DNA of 64,000 nucleotides from Bacillota bacterium (GTDB lineage: Bacteria > Bacillota > Clostridia > Christensenellales > Christensenellaceae): assembly GCA_023393165.1 (NCBI GenBank), contig JAEWMJ010000051.1, positions 1 to 64,000 of the forward strand, given 5' to 3'. Made by a program: the position numbers and the translations under genes. The notes beneath the pieces were generated by a model. The model was not told where the DNA came from and searched no databases. It worked only from the letters and a program-made list of their open reading frames with translations. Shown piece after piece: positions 26,479 to 36,071 of the stretch. Every line of letters begins with the position of its first letter. Within the stretch, counting starts at the first letter, position 1.

Positions 26479-27914
26479 TTAAGATACTCTGGCATATTGC
26501 AATGGTTCGAACTGATCTAATACTGGTCTTAAATTGACACCGCCACCACTAGGTGAAGATTCCCACATCATTGCTTCCCCTTTTTCATTATAGCCAGCAA
26601 AAATAGCAACGTGTGAAATATTGTTAAATCTTCCATTATCTCCGTTTTTTGCCCAGAATATCAGATCGCCTACTTGTAAATCTTCTTTATTTATTCTTTG
26701 ACCTTTATCATCAAGCCATTTAGCTATACCTGCAGCAGTAGTATCATCATCCGTTATTTTCTTACCTAAAGCTGAATATACTCTGATTACATAAGAAGAA
26801 CAATCGCAATATTTTTAGACCAACGTTTTTTTTCATCTAAACTATAGTCCATGTAATCAAACATAGAACAAATACTATTTATGTCATGATCATAACCGGC
26901 TTTTCCAAAATTCGAAGGCTTGTTATTTCCATCAAATGTTATTGGTGCGGTTACATCGTTTGCATATACATTCCCTTTAACAGCTTTATCACCGTTACCA
27001 ATATAATACGTACCTACCGGGTCAACATTCTTTTGCTGCTCGCTTGTCCAACTATTATAACCCTGCGGAAAATGCGATACTGGATCAACCATATTGCCGG
27101 TGTTGTTTTCGCTGTTGGTGCTCATGTTCTTCGCCACGGGTTCGTACGTGTCTCTGTAATTTTTGTCCTGCCCGCTGCCCCGCGCCTTGTAAACCATTTC
27201 GTCAAATGGCTGAAATAACGTCTTGTTTGTATTCTCCATGCCATGGTTTTGATCAAACCGGTACACAGCATCTTTAGCGTCCGGTAGCTTTGTGTTGTCT
27301 GCAATTGACTTATCCATCAGCTTATTCATGTTTGCAAGCATATCCAGCATACTTTGGCTTGTATACCCTGCGTTGTTAGTGTTTTGCGCGGCGGCCACAA
27401 TCGGGTTCTGCGCCTGCTGCAAAACGGTTTTGCTTGTATAAGTATGGCTTTGTCCCCATTGGTCATATCCCGTCGGGTTTGAATTGCTCGGCGTTATCGC
27501 CGCCTCTATCTGGCTGCTGCTTGTCTTCGGCATATTGGGGAATGTTTGCGTTGGTACTGTTTTCTTCTGGCTTTTTCCGTCCGTTAAACCATCAAATAAA
27601 CTGTTCTCAAAGCTATTGCTCGCCGCGTCCGTTTTTGGTCCGTATACGCCGTCCACCTTGAGCGGCATGCCGTCCGCGTTCTTATATCCCCAGTCTTTCA
27701 GTTGCGCCTGCCACGCTTTGGTAGATTCGTCCGGTTTGGTCAAATGCTGCTGGTAAGTGTTCATTTTAACAAGCGCCTGCTGCGTCTTTGGCCCAATTAC
27801 GCCGTCCACCGCCAGCGCGTTTCCGTTTTCATCCGTAAAGCCGTATTGGTTCAGCATTCTTTGCAGGTTTTTTTTCTGGTCTGCACTCCAGTTTTGGTTT
27901 ACTGTTATTCCCAT
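26479..27914 (-). pseudogene. NlpC/P60 peptidoglycan hydrolase, frameshifted
   Basis: The first frame (ATG at 27914, AAAGGAG site) encodes two peptidoglycan-binding repeats (about 5-50, DGVIGPKTQQAL; 66-105, DGVYGPKTDAAS) and a Gln/Asn-rich middle, then stops at 26787. The adjoining frame continues in register of sense as YCDCSSYVIRVYSALG, with the catalytic Cys, then DLIFWAKNG and SHVAIFAGY, with the catalytic His, to the stop at 26479. A one-base change in the AAAAA tract near 26810 would restore a protein of about 478 residues. The fold cleaves cell-wall peptides. It may have been a virion-associated lysin. Confidence 0.85.
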
Positions 27915-27952
27915 GGTATTACATCTCCTTTAATGATTTATGAATGCATCAT

Positions 27953-27981
27953 ACCATGGGCAAGCTGTCAGTTATCACCAA
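27953..27981 (-). promoter_or_regulatory. Phage repeat promoter, copy 2 (NlpC/P60 gene)
   Basis: Minus strand: TTGGTG, ATAACTGACA in a 17-base spacer, CATGGT. It ends about 38 bases before the ATG. The -35 and -10 boxes are the least perfect of the five. Confidence 0.75.
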
Positions 27982-28070
27982 CTTTTACGTTAAGGGGTAA
28001 TTTTTTGGAAATGCTATATGCTGTAATTGTATTTTATCATATGAATTCTATAAAATCTACCATTTTTCTC

Positions 28071-28129
28071 ATTTATGCAACGATTTATTATACAATTATT
28101 CCAGGTTCTTTCTCCCGGGTTGCATAAAT
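28071..28129. repeat. 11-bp inverted repeats upstream of copy 2 promoter
   Basis: ATTTATGCAAC (28071-28081) and GTTGCATAAAT (28119-28129) are exact inverted copies 37 bases apart, in an otherwise featureless AT-rich gap. Confidence 0.5.
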
Positions 28130-28155
28130 GATACGCATGAATTTCTAGAAACCGC

Positions 28156-28997
28156 GGGGGTCGGTTCTATTGGTTATGATTTTAAAACAATTTGCCTGCT
28201 TACTCCGGTCAATCTTTCTATTTGCCTTGTTGATAATTTTTCATCTTTTAACCGTTTTAGACAACTATCTCTTTGTTCTTTTTCGAAATTCATAATCTCT
28301 GTGGTTTTTTCAACTCCACATAATTTTTTTATCAACTCAATTGCCTCACTATCTCTTAATTTTTTTATTTCCTCAATTTCAAGGCAATTGTCATTGTTTA
28401 TTTCTCTATGATATTCTTCAAATTCCTTTAGCGCTTTTTCTCTGTTTTCATCTATAAGGTTCAATGCCTCTTCCACATCTGTTATCCCTCTTTTACCCAT
28501 AAACTCTCTGTAACTACTCCATTGATAGATCGACATTTCCTCAACTATTCCGGCTTTTATCGGGTTTTGGTGAATATATCTCATTACTGTTATAAAATAG
28601 TTATCAGTCTCAACAGTCTCACTTTTATATCGGTCCTGAAACAGGTGACCGCTCCTATCATACTTCCAATTATACCAATATACAAAGCTTGCTCCTATCC
28701 TCCGCATGACGATTCCCAAGTCTTCTTTTTCTTCCTTCAATAAAAGATGTACATGATTATCCATAAGGCAATATCCATAAATCTTGTACCCGCTTTTCTC
28801 TTTATAGCTTTTAATTGTATCTAAAAACTTTATTCTATCTTCATCGTCTTCGAATATGATTTGTCTGTTGATGCCCCGTAATATGATATGATATATTCCG
28901 CTTTCACTTTTTTCTCGTGCTTTTCTTGGCATAAAAAATCACCTCTGCTCCAGATTATCATAGGTACAGAAGCGAGTCAACCAAAAGAACCGTCCCC
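28156..28997. mobile_element. RAYT unit bounded by inverted repeats
   Basis: Left end GGGGGTCGGTTCTATTGGTT (28156-28175) and right end AACCAAAAGAACCGTCCCC (28979-28997) are inverted copies matching at about 17 of 19 positions. They enclose the transposase gene, whose stop codon falls in the left repeat. Confidence 0.7.
28174..28932 (-). CDS. REP-associated tyrosine transposase (Y1_Tnp, RAYT)
   Basis: 252 aa. The Y1 transposase domain (about 10-130) has the HUH pair in MDNHVHLLLK and a conserved Tyr-rich stretch FVYWYNWKYDRSGHLF followed by QDRYKSETV, then MRYIHQNPIKAG. The C-terminal half is a helical extension ending with a helix-turn-helix-like TRQIERLTGVSRQIV. RAYTs cut and join single-stranded hairpin repeats and are usually single-copy. 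The gene sits in AT-rich phage cargo, and repeats of matching type lie at both its ends and possibly at 24455. Confidence 0.9.
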   Translation of the reverse strand: MPRKAREKSESGIYHIILRGINRQIIFEDDEDRIKFLDTIKSYKEKSGYKIYGYCLMDNHVHLLLKEEKEDLGIVMRRIGASFVYWYNWKYDRSGHLFQDRYKSETVETDNYFITVMRYIHQNPIKAGIVEEMSIYQWSSYREFMGKRGITDVEEALNLIDENREKALKEFEEYHREINNDNCLEIEEIKKLRDSEAIELIKKLCGVEKTTEIMNFEKEQRDSCLKRLKDEKLSTRQIERLTGVSRQIVLKS

Positions 28998-29026
28998 TAG
29001 GTTACTAGGTTATGGTAAAATAACAC

Positions 29027-29055
29027 TTTTCATCATTTACAATTTACTATATAAT
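29027..29055 (+). promoter_or_regulatory. Promoter of the rightward membrane protein gene
   Basis: TTTTCA and TATAAT with a 17-base spacer, 67 bases before the ATG at 29122. Confidence 0.5.
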
Positions 29056-29121
29056 ATATATTAAATATACAATTTTACATTTTTTGCACTAAATCAAACA
29101 ACATAATTTCAGGAGATTTCT

Positions 29122-29766
29122 ATGAAGGAAAAACAACTTCTGTCTGAAAAACAATATTATCTTATTAAATCTGTTTATATAATTATCATAATTTTGAGTA
29201 TATTATCTGCCGCCGGTTTTTTTCTTGATACTTTAGGCTATATTTACATTGCAGCAAGCAACGGCTTTGATTATCCTCCGTTAGTTAATTTCGGTTTTAT
29301 AATAGTATTATTCGAGAAAGCATGTTATGTTTTTCTAATGCTGATCTTTGCTGCAAATAAATCTGTGTACCGCTCTAAAAAAATTAATATTGCCGTAATT
29401 ATTTTGATTATTTCCAACATACCCGGTTTCTTTGTGATTAATACACAATCATATACTATAGATTTTTCTTGGATTTCTTATATTCCTATTGCTTTTTATA
29501 TTATATTATTAATAGCAACAATATGCGTATTTAACCGGAAGCTTTCTATTGCAAAGAAAACAGCAACCGCAATTTTTATAATCCTGTTATGCTCTTCAAT
29601 TGGCCTTATTATTAGCTTTTTGGTTATAGGAGGCGTTCTTGTGGGGCTGGGAGATCTGTTTTTGGCTTTTATACTTTTTAAAGCATATAAAGATAAGGGC
29701 TTCTATAAATATTTTATAGAAACCCATCCCAAGTACTTAATCAAAGGCCGGAAATATTTTTATTAA
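29122..29766 (+). CDS. Polytopic membrane protein, unknown function
   Basis: 214 aa, very hydrophobic, with about six membrane segments and a short charged C-terminus (FYKYFIETHPKYLIKGRKYF). AGGAG precedes the ATG. It is the only rightward gene in the phage block, is AT-rich, and its stop codon overlaps the stop of the convergent gene at 29763. It is related in topology and ending to the truncated protein at 23846-24443. No family recognised; it is probably acquired cargo with its own promoter. Confidence 0.75.
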   Translation: MKEKQLLSEKQYYLIKSVYIIIIILSILSAAGFFLDTLGYIYIAASNGFDYPPLVNFGFIIVLFEKACYVFLMLIFAANKSVYRSKKINIAVIILIISNIPGFFVINTQSYTIDFSWISYIPIAFYIILLIATICVFNRKLSIAKKTATAIFIILLCSSIGLIISFLVIGGVLVGLGDLFLAFILFKAYKDKGFYKYFIETHPKYLIKGRKYFY

Positions 29767-31001
29767 TTCTCATAATTGTTATAAATCTGGTTTCCATTTA
29801 CCGTTATTGAAAGAATCCTTCTGACGTTGTCAACAATATGATACTCATAACTAATATCACTTTTTCCAATATAGCTTTCACCAAATATATTATCTTTAGA
29901 AAACTCCACATTCATGCTTTGCCGGGTAATTTTATTAATTTTATCTCCCTGTTTGTCATACCCGGTAAATTTGGTTGCCGTATTATCTAATACTGTTTCC
30001 ATTACGTTGTTAACTGAATCACCCATTTGTCCTTTTATAAACATTTCTACTGCACTTAACGGATTGGCTGGCGAAGCACTTAATATTTCTCTTATCAAAT
30101 CAATATTATCCCAAATTGTTTTAAAAAGCATTATATTTCCTTTTCTTTTATTGTTTTCAAGCGCTTCATTTCTTTTTTCATCTATTGTAATATCCTTTTG
30201 GCTGCTTTCAAAGTTTACTGTTTTAGCGTTTTTTATTTCGTTTAATATTGGTTCAAATTTGGAGTCGGAAAAAGCATTTAATTCCTTTACTTTTTCTATA
30301 GCATCATTTCTGTTTTTCTCTTTAACATAATTAATTAACAGACTTCTATCTTCAACCATCATAGGAATATTTAAATTGCTGTTTAAAGATTCATATTTAA
30401 TATCAGTTGGTTTGCTTGATTTTAAATAAACATTATCTTCCTTTTCGTTTATTATTTCTTTTGGAGAAGTATATTTATTCAATGAATTTTGCATAATTCC
30501 AGATGTGTTTTTTAAAAATTGTACCTGTGGATTTGTTTTCATTGAACCGTTGAGATTTTGCAAAGCTCCATTACCTATCATATGATTTAAAGCAAAGGGC
30601 TTCTGTTTTCTTCCGTTTGAAACCATATCCTCAATATTTTTTAATATTGGATTACTATGATCCGTAATATTATTTGTTATACCCTGTTGATTCAGGTTAT
30701 TACCGGTATTCTGTTCATGCTTAAAAATCATATCCGCGATACTTTTCAATACAGGATTCTGCAGCGAAGCATACCCCCTGGTCTTTCCCCCGGCGGTTAT
30801 CTGTGTTGCCGCTTTTACCTCGCTATTATTCTGCACAGCAGGAGTCTGCTGCGATTTTGCCTGATTTTTTAAGGCGTCTATCTTTTGGGGAGCAGCTATA
30901 TTCTCTGCCGGATCCATGGTCGGTTTGATCCATATAGAATTTGGGCCTGTCCCAGCACCTTTCATAAATCTTTTGAATGTATCCCAGAAATCATATGCCA
31001 T
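29763..31001 (-). CDS. Phage-associated protein with internal repeats, unknown function
   Basis: 412 aa, starting MAYDFWDTFKRFMKGAG, with AGGAGG before the ATG. Polar and Asn/Lys-rich; a short motif recurs as NPVLKSIADMIF and NPILKNIEDMVS (about 78-130). The C-terminus (FTGYDKQGDKINKITRQS to the end) looks beta-rich. It lies 71 bases downstream of the copy 3 promoter, so it is expressed with the virion genes and could be an internal virion or ejection protein. This is a guess from position. Confidence 0.6.
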   Translation of the reverse strand: MAYDFWDTFKRFMKGAGTGPNSIWIKPTMDPAENIAAPQKIDALKNQAKSQQTPAVQNNSEVKAATQITAGGKTRGYASLQNPVLKSIADMIFKHEQNTGNNLNQQGITNNITDHSNPILKNIEDMVSNGRKQKPFALNHMIGNGALQNLNGSMKTNPQVQFLKNTSGIMQNSLNKYTSPKEIINEKEDNVYLKSSKPTDIKYESLNSNLNIPMMVEDRSLLINYVKEKNRNDAIEKVKELNAFSDSKFEPILNEIKNAKTVNFESSQKDITIDEKRNEALENNKRKGNIMLFKTIWDNIDLIREILSASPANPLSAVEMFIKGQMGDSVNNVMETVLDNTATKFTGYDKQGDKINKITRQSMNVEFSKDNIFGESYIGKSDISYEYHIVDNVRRILSITVNGNQIYNNYEN

Positions 31002-31071
31002 GTATAATACCTCCTGTATTCATAAAATTTAATCTAGTCGAATTCATTTATCTGAATTTCAAATGAAAGAT

Positions 31072-31100
31072 AACATATAAATAGTGTCAGTTATCGTCAA
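31072..31100 (-). promoter_or_regulatory. Phage repeat promoter, copy 3
   Basis: Minus strand: TTGACG, ATAACTGACA in a 17-base spacer, TATGTT. It heads the gene at 29763-31001. Confidence 0.85.
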
Positions 31101-31210
31101 CTTTCTTGCTGCCTGCTTTGCTATGCATTGTGTAACGAAGGCATAATATGGTTAATATTGTTTAATTATGCAACCGCAAGATCCATCCTTGCGTATTCTT
31201 TTCCCGCAAT

Positions 31211-31236
31211 TAAAAAACCACCCTTTTCAGAGTGGT
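31211..31236 (-). terminator. Terminator behind the transglutaminase-like gene
   Basis: ACCACTC and GGGTGGT pair (one G-U) around a short A-rich loop, followed on the minus strand by six T, 16 bases after the gene. Confidence 0.8.
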
Positions 31237-31251
31237 TCGGCGTATATAGTT

Positions 31252-32286
31252 TTATTGTTTTTTCTTTCTTCGCGCAACCAGAATAACTACAAGCGCTACA
31301 ACCGCAATTGCCGCGCATCCAAGGATATACCATAGCGTATTATCCGGGTTGCTTTCAGGCTCCTGTGCGGCCTCGGGCGCGTTTTCTGGTGTTGGTGCAA
31401 CCTTTTCTCCCAGCCTTTGCGACACGACATCCTTGTAGGTGGATGGTGTGTGTTCGGTTGGCTCCTGGGTGTGGGCTGGTGTGGGTTTTTCATACGTAGG
31501 CAATGTAGTTAAAAATATACTTGAATATTGAGTAGGTAAATCCGGGTTATATTCATCCGGATCAACATTATACCATTGGTAATAATTTTCATTCATCAGT
31601 ATTCTGTTGTACTGCATCATAGCTTTAATTTCACTGTATCTTGATAAATCCGTGATATACCACGATCCATCAAGATTGACTATATTCCACACATGGTTGC
31701 TTCCGCTTACAGAATAGCACGGTATGTCAAGCTGATAGAGTATATACTGTAGCGTTGCTGCCATTCCAGTACAAATGGCCTTGTTGTTTATAAGACCTCC
31801 GACAATCGTCCAACACTCTGCGATCTGCTTTCCTTCGTCTGTGGTTCTTTTATTCATTGCTACTGAATAATCGTATTCAACATGCTCTCCTAGATAAGCA
31901 TAAATTACTTTAAATTTATCTACATCACTCATGTTTACATCTATCAATCCCAAAATTTCATCCGATCTCTGTTTTAGCTGTGCGTTCAGATCAACAACCT
32001 CTTCATCTGTATACATCCCGTCTCTAATACAAAATAATTCTGGTGCATCATTAAACACGTAGTTTACGATTTGCCCTATGCGTTCGTCGCTTAGATCATA
32101 ACCGTCTATCTGATATCCAGGATTATTATTTAATATCTCGTTATAACAATCATCGTAAAGCTTTAATTCTTCACCGCCTAAAAATGATCTTGCGTAATAC
32201 TGATCTTTGGTTATTTGAGCGTTGGCAACGGAGGAAAAAGCAAATATAAATACGACCGATAGTATAACGGAAAATATTTTTTTCAT
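31252..32286 (-). CDS. Secreted, membrane-anchored transglutaminase-like protein
   Basis: 344 aa from the ATG at 32286, chosen for its GGAGG site and the signal peptide MKKIFSVILSVVF...ANA; the frame is open to 32337. The domain has AICTGMAATLQYIL (catalytic Cys), SGSNHVWNIVN (His) and GSWYITDLSR (Asp), the triad of transglutaminase-like cysteine proteases. A Pro/Glu/Thr linker (about 265-315), a C-terminal membrane segment and the basic end ARRKKKQ suggest anchoring at the cell surface. It is unlike a virion gene and is probably host-altering cargo. Confidence 0.82.
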   Translation of the reverse strand: MKKIFSVILSVVFIFAFSSVANAQITKDQYYARSFLGGEELKLYDDCYNEILNNNPGYQIDGYDLSDERIGQIVNYVFNDAPELFCIRDGMYTDEEVVDLNAQLKQRSDEILGLIDVNMSDVDKFKVIYAYLGEHVEYDYSVAMNKRTTDEGKQIAECWTIVGGLINNKAICTGMAATLQYILYQLDIPCYSVSGSNHVWNIVNLDGSWYITDLSRYSEIKAMMQYNRILMNENYYQWYNVDPDEYNPDLPTQYSSIFLTTLPTYEKPTPAHTQEPTEHTPSTYKDVVSQRLGEKVAPTPENAPEAAQEPESNPDNTLWYILGCAAIAVVALVVILVARRKKKQ

Positions 32287-32340
32287 CACTTTCGCCTCCT
32301 CCACCATCATTATATGCAAAATTTTACAAAAAATCAACTC

Positions 32341-33237
32341 TTATCGGTAGTACGTCCCGTACGGCGTTACAACCTTTTCTTTGCCCTGCGCTCTCATTTG
32401 GTTATCAAGCGCCGTACCCTGCTGAACCGACCGTGCCTTTTGTTGATTTGCCTGATCCATAGGATCGCTTGTTGCACCGCTTACAGCGCCCTGACCATAA
32501 TTATATCCTGTACTATACCCCTGTTGTTTGAGTTCTTCTGGCGTTGGGTTCGGATTACTCGGCCCACTCGGCTGTGTCGCAATGATCTGTGTCGGCTGAT
32601 TAGCCGCCGCTTCCGCCTGCGCTCGCTCCCATGCCGCATTTTCTTCAGCCACTTTTTGTGCATAACGTGTGTTCGCGTTTGTGGTTGCGTTCGCTTCGCG
32701 GGCAGACAAGGCTTCCCTTAACTGCTGCTCATAATCCCTCTGCGCATTAGAGTAGTTTGTGTTATATGCGGATATAATGTCGTCCCAATTTCCCTGGTAT
32801 TGGGAGTTCAGCGCCGCAAGGTTGGAATTGTACCCCGTATTCAGATCCGTGATAGATGTGTCATGGCTTTTATTTGCCGCGTTTCTGGAGTTCCGGTAGT
32901 CCCGCAGGAGGTCAATCGCCGCGCTTTCCGTGATTCCTCCCGTAAGCCCCAGGTTGGACATCAGCGCCGGAATGTCCTTTTTGTTTTTTTCACGGCTGAT
33001 GTACGCCGAGCGCAGGGCATCCGCCAGCGCCGCGTCCAATTTATTTTCCTGCGCCGTTTTTGTATCGTTCATGGCGTCTATATCGCTTTGCTTACGCGCC
33101 TCCAGCGCCGTAAGAGAAGTGTCTTTGTTAGACGTAAGCGCGCCCAGCGCAGCGTCCCTTTCGCTGTTGATTTGGGTCGTCGGATCATCGATCCGCGCCA
33201 GTTCTTCCGCATATATTGCGTTCCAATCAATAGCCAT
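32341..33237 (-). CDS. Coiled-coil phage protein, putative internal virion/ejection protein
   Basis: 298 aa. Strongly helical and charged, with long stretches rich in Ala, Asp, Asn and Glu (for example LTALEARKQSDIDAMNDTK) and a Pro/Gly/Gln-rich C-terminal quarter. There is no signal peptide. AAGGAGG precedes the ATG. It lies after the nozzle-like and putative fibre genes, where podoviruses often encode proteins ejected with the DNA. No sequence family recognised. Confidence 0.6.
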   Translation of the reverse strand: MAIDWNAIYAEELARIDDPTTQINSERDAALGALTSNKDTSLTALEARKQSDIDAMNDTKTAQENKLDAALADALRSAYISREKNKKDIPALMSNLGLTGGITESAAIDLLRDYRNSRNAANKSHDTSITDLNTGYNSNLAALNSQYQGNWDDIISAYNTNYSNAQRDYEQQLREALSAREANATTNANTRYAQKVAEENAAWERAQAEAAANQPTQIIATQPSGPSNPNPTPEELKQQGYSTGYNYGQGAVSGATSDPMDQANQQKARSVQQGTALDNQMRAQGKEKVVTPYGTYYR

Positions 33238-33249
33238 TTTTATGCCTCC

Positions 33250-34182
33250 TTATAAATAATCGCATAAAGCTTTTATAATAGTGGGTACGTTCGCGCCCGA
33301 AAACAATATCTGGCTTAAGTTTGCCGCTGGTGTCATCATGTTTAAATAAAGCGTTGTTTTGCTGGACAGCCTTATTTTTTTCTGTCTTCCAACGGGATTT
33401 ATCAGCGTAAGCGATCCACTCGGTGTATTAAATCCGGAATAAGCCGTGAATTCGCTGTCGCTTTCTGTGGCCGCACCCGTTGAAAGAGTCGCAAACATCC
33501 TTATCTGTGTTTGAGACGCGATGCTTATCGCGCTCTGTGTGCCGCTATAAGAGATATCCCACACTCCTGCCTGCAACACCAGCGATAAACCTGTTACGTT
33601 GTACCACGTATTTGCCGCCGGTGAATTTTGGCTTGAGTTTGTTGATACTGCAGTTTTTAATTGCCACCTGTCAGGAAGAGACGGAAAGTCTATCGGATAA
33701 GTTTTTGGTAAAGCAAAGTACGGAGCCGTTATATCAGCGTTTTGAACAAGCGCGCGCGCTTGGTTGGTGCCTGGGCTAAGTTCATGCAAGAATGTAATTA
33801 CCGTATCGCTTCCAGACAACACGGAATCTATTAAAACGATCCCGTAAATTGTATTTGATCCGTTTGTAAATTTCAAACGCATACCGGCCTTAAAATTTGC
33901 GGTTACATTTTTACCAGCGACCTTTATTACGCCCGCCGGATCATCAACAGATACAAACACCAACGTGTCAGACACAGGGATCCATCCTGTTTTGATTATG
34001 TTTAGATCGCCTGAGATCAGTGCGTTTATAATGCCGTTCACAGCAGGAGCAATTACATTTTTGCTTGCGGCGTCAAATTTATCTTTCAGTTCTTCAGCCG
34101 TAAGGTTGGGCTGGTCGTCCAATCCCTCTACTTCATTTCCGGTAAAGCTGTCTTCCGTCAGTAAATAATTTTCAAGCGCCAT
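33250..34182 (-). CDS. Phage tail-associated protein, putative
   Basis: 310 aa. Its N-terminal third is helical (NLTAEELKDKFDAASKNVIAPAVNG), a pattern seen in base regions of phage fibre or appendage proteins. The rest is beta-rich (WDISYSGTQSAISIASQTQI) and suggests a jelly-roll-like receptor or appendage domain. The start overlaps the stop of the nozzle-like gene (TAATG), indicating coupling. Function inferred mainly from place and composition. Confidence 0.6.
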   Translation of the reverse strand: MALENYLLTEDSFTGNEVEGLDDQPNLTAEELKDKFDAASKNVIAPAVNGIINALISGDLNIIKTGWIPVSDTLVFVSVDDPAGVIKVAGKNVTANFKAGMRLKFTNGSNTIYGIVLIDSVLSGSDTVITFLHELSPGTNQARALVQNADITAPYFALPKTYPIDFPSLPDRWQLKTAVSTNSSQNSPAANTWYNVTGLSLVLQAGVWDISYSGTQSAISIASQTQIRMFATLSTGAATESDSEFTAYSGFNTPSGSLTLINPVGRQKKIRLSSKTTLYLNMMTPAANLSQILFSGANVPTIIKALCDYL

Positions 34183-36071
34183 TAGTTTTTCACATCCTTT
34201 GTATAAACATATCTTATCTGTATTCCGAGTATCCCGAAGCCCTGTCCGCCTTCCGAGTTTTCAATAATAAGCTGCAAGGTTTGGGTATTTCTCAATTTAT
34301 GGTTTACCGGCACTACGCGTGGATTTGTAGCGGCATTGAAAGAAAAATTCACGAAACTAAAATTTATAAAGCTGAATGTATTCAAGCTGCTATATTCTTT
34401 AACAAGCTGCTGCATCATTTCTTCATTTGCAAAATACACTTTTCCGCTTGTTGCAACATAAGGTTTTGCAAGAATCCCCACTCCGCGTTTCTGTATAGTC
34501 TTATACCGCATAAAGTCGCCCAGGTCGTCCATTTTTGTTGACCATCTTGCAATAATAGCCGCGCCATTATCGCTATAGGCCGAAAGCCCGTATTTTTCAT
34601 ACGTCGTAAATTTGCATATATCGCCGTCAGACGTACCAAAGTACAAGTCGCCTTCGAAAGAGCGCGCGGATACAGCCGGGATATTCAGCCAGTAATACCA
34701 TTCGTAGCCGGTAGACCCCGTTTTGTTTTTGTTTGCCTGCTGGCTGTCCGCTACATACGCTTTGCCTCCAACAAACAGCACATACCACCGCCCCCATACC
34801 GCGCCGATCGCGCTTGAAAGCGTGTTTTCCTTCATTAACGCCGTATTGATAAAATAGCTTCTTAACTGTGTAGTCCGCTGGAATGTCACCGCGCTTGATT
34901 CTATGCCGTACACGCCGTTTTTGGAAAGAAACAAAGGATCATCGGCCAGTACTCCAAAAGCATATTTTGATACGGCCCCTACGCCAACAAGCCCCTGTTT
35001 TAGCGGGTACGTGATACTCGCTCCGTCATTGCCTATGGTTGCGGTCCTAAGGTAGAGCGTCGCATCCTGGTCACTGTCTTCTTTTACGATCACCAATGAA
35101 TCGTACTGCTTGATGTATCCCATAATAGCGGTGTTTTCGCTGCCTACTATGGAATAACCATCATCCGGAAAGTATGTCGGATCAGATATGTAGCTCATCC
35201 AGTCCCGGTTCCTATATTCATCGTTTCCGGATACAAAAATTCTGTTGTCGCTTGCAATGCCATAGAACGACGCGATCGTGCAGTTTTTGATCATATCCGC
35301 ATAGCCGCTGACTTCCTTCGAAAACGTCACATAAACATTATCTTCGCCGCTCACCGGACTCACGCCCGGCGCAACTGTAAATGTAATTTTTCCGGCTGCT
35401 GCGTCCACCGTGTAATCGCTGGAAGCGATCGTATCGAATCCTCCGGATGCGTTCAGCTTTTGTACCAGGTTTACGCTGTTGATGTTTTCCGCGTCCAGGT
35501 AGTAAACCGTATCGCTTGCCTTTCCCTGAAACCGGTTGACCCTCTTCGGCTGCAGCATGTTTACGGATTCGTATTTTTCTCCGCCGCCCTCAGGCGGCGC
35601 TGCAATTGTAGTAGTTGGAACAAATGCCGCGCTCTGAACGGTTACGCACGATGCGCCGTCAAACTGTATGTAATCTGTTCCGTCCAGAATATACAATTTC
35701 TGATTCATCACAAACGATATGGATTTTGCGTTCGCTGCTCCGGAATAAATTTCGGTTGTGCTTGTCACGTTGTCCGATATCTCAAACGAATACAGTTTTG
35801 TACCGGCGTGTACCACTAAAAGCTTTGTTCCGTCAGGTTTTATGAAGGGGTGTATACCATTTATTGTTCCAGGAAACTTTGACGCAAGTATGCTTTTATA
35901 TCCTGGCCGTTTTTCCGGGAATCCGGTCATATCCGCAATGATATTGGGCGCGTACGGACTCCTGGAATCGTCCACTTCGGTTATTCCGGAAGACATATCC
36001 ACGCCCCTGAACGCCTTATACTGCTTAACATACGGTTTTGGCGGCGACGGCAGATTATACTGTAACGGCAT
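34182..36071 (-). CDS. Podoviral tail nozzle/stabilisation protein (P22 gp10-like), putative
   Basis: 629 aa, beta-rich throughout with repeated short strands of a propeller-like protein (KLYSFEISD, KLYILDGTDYIQFDG, RIFVSGNDEYRNRDWMSY). The start FRGVDMSSGITEVDDSRSPY, followed by PNIIADMTGFPEKRPGY, is typical of proteins that cap the portal channel in short-tailed phages. It is encoded just after the adaptor-like protein, coupled by TAATG. Its presence, and the lack of tube or tape-measure genes, is the main argument for a podovirus. Confidence 0.72.
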   Translation of the reverse strand: MPLQYNLPSPPKPYVKQYKAFRGVDMSSGITEVDDSRSPYAPNIIADMTGFPEKRPGYKSILASKFPGTINGIHPFIKPDGTKLLVVHAGTKLYSFEISDNVTSTTEIYSGAANAKSISFVMNQKLYILDGTDYIQFDGASCVTVQSAAFVPTTTIAAPPEGGGEKYESVNMLQPKRVNRFQGKASDTVYYLDAENINSVNLVQKLNASGGFDTIASSDYTVDAAAGKITFTVAPGVSPVSGEDNVYVTFSKEVSGYADMIKNCTIASFYGIASDNRIFVSGNDEYRNRDWMSYISDPTYFPDDGYSIVGSENTAIMGYIKQYDSLVIVKEDSDQDATLYLRTATIGNDGASITYPLKQGLVGVGAVSKYAFGVLADDPLFLSKNGVYGIESSAVTFQRTTQLRSYFINTALMKENTLSSAIGAVWGRWYVLFVGGKAYVADSQQANKNKTGSTGYEWYYWLNIPAVSARSFEGDLYFGTSDGDICKFTTYEKYGLSAYSDNGAAIIARWSTKMDDLGDFMRYKTIQKRGVGILAKPYVATSGKVYFANEEMMQQLVKEYSSLNTFSFINFSFVNFSFNAATNPRVVPVNHKLRNTQTLQLIIENSEGGQGFGILGIQIRYVYTKDVKN

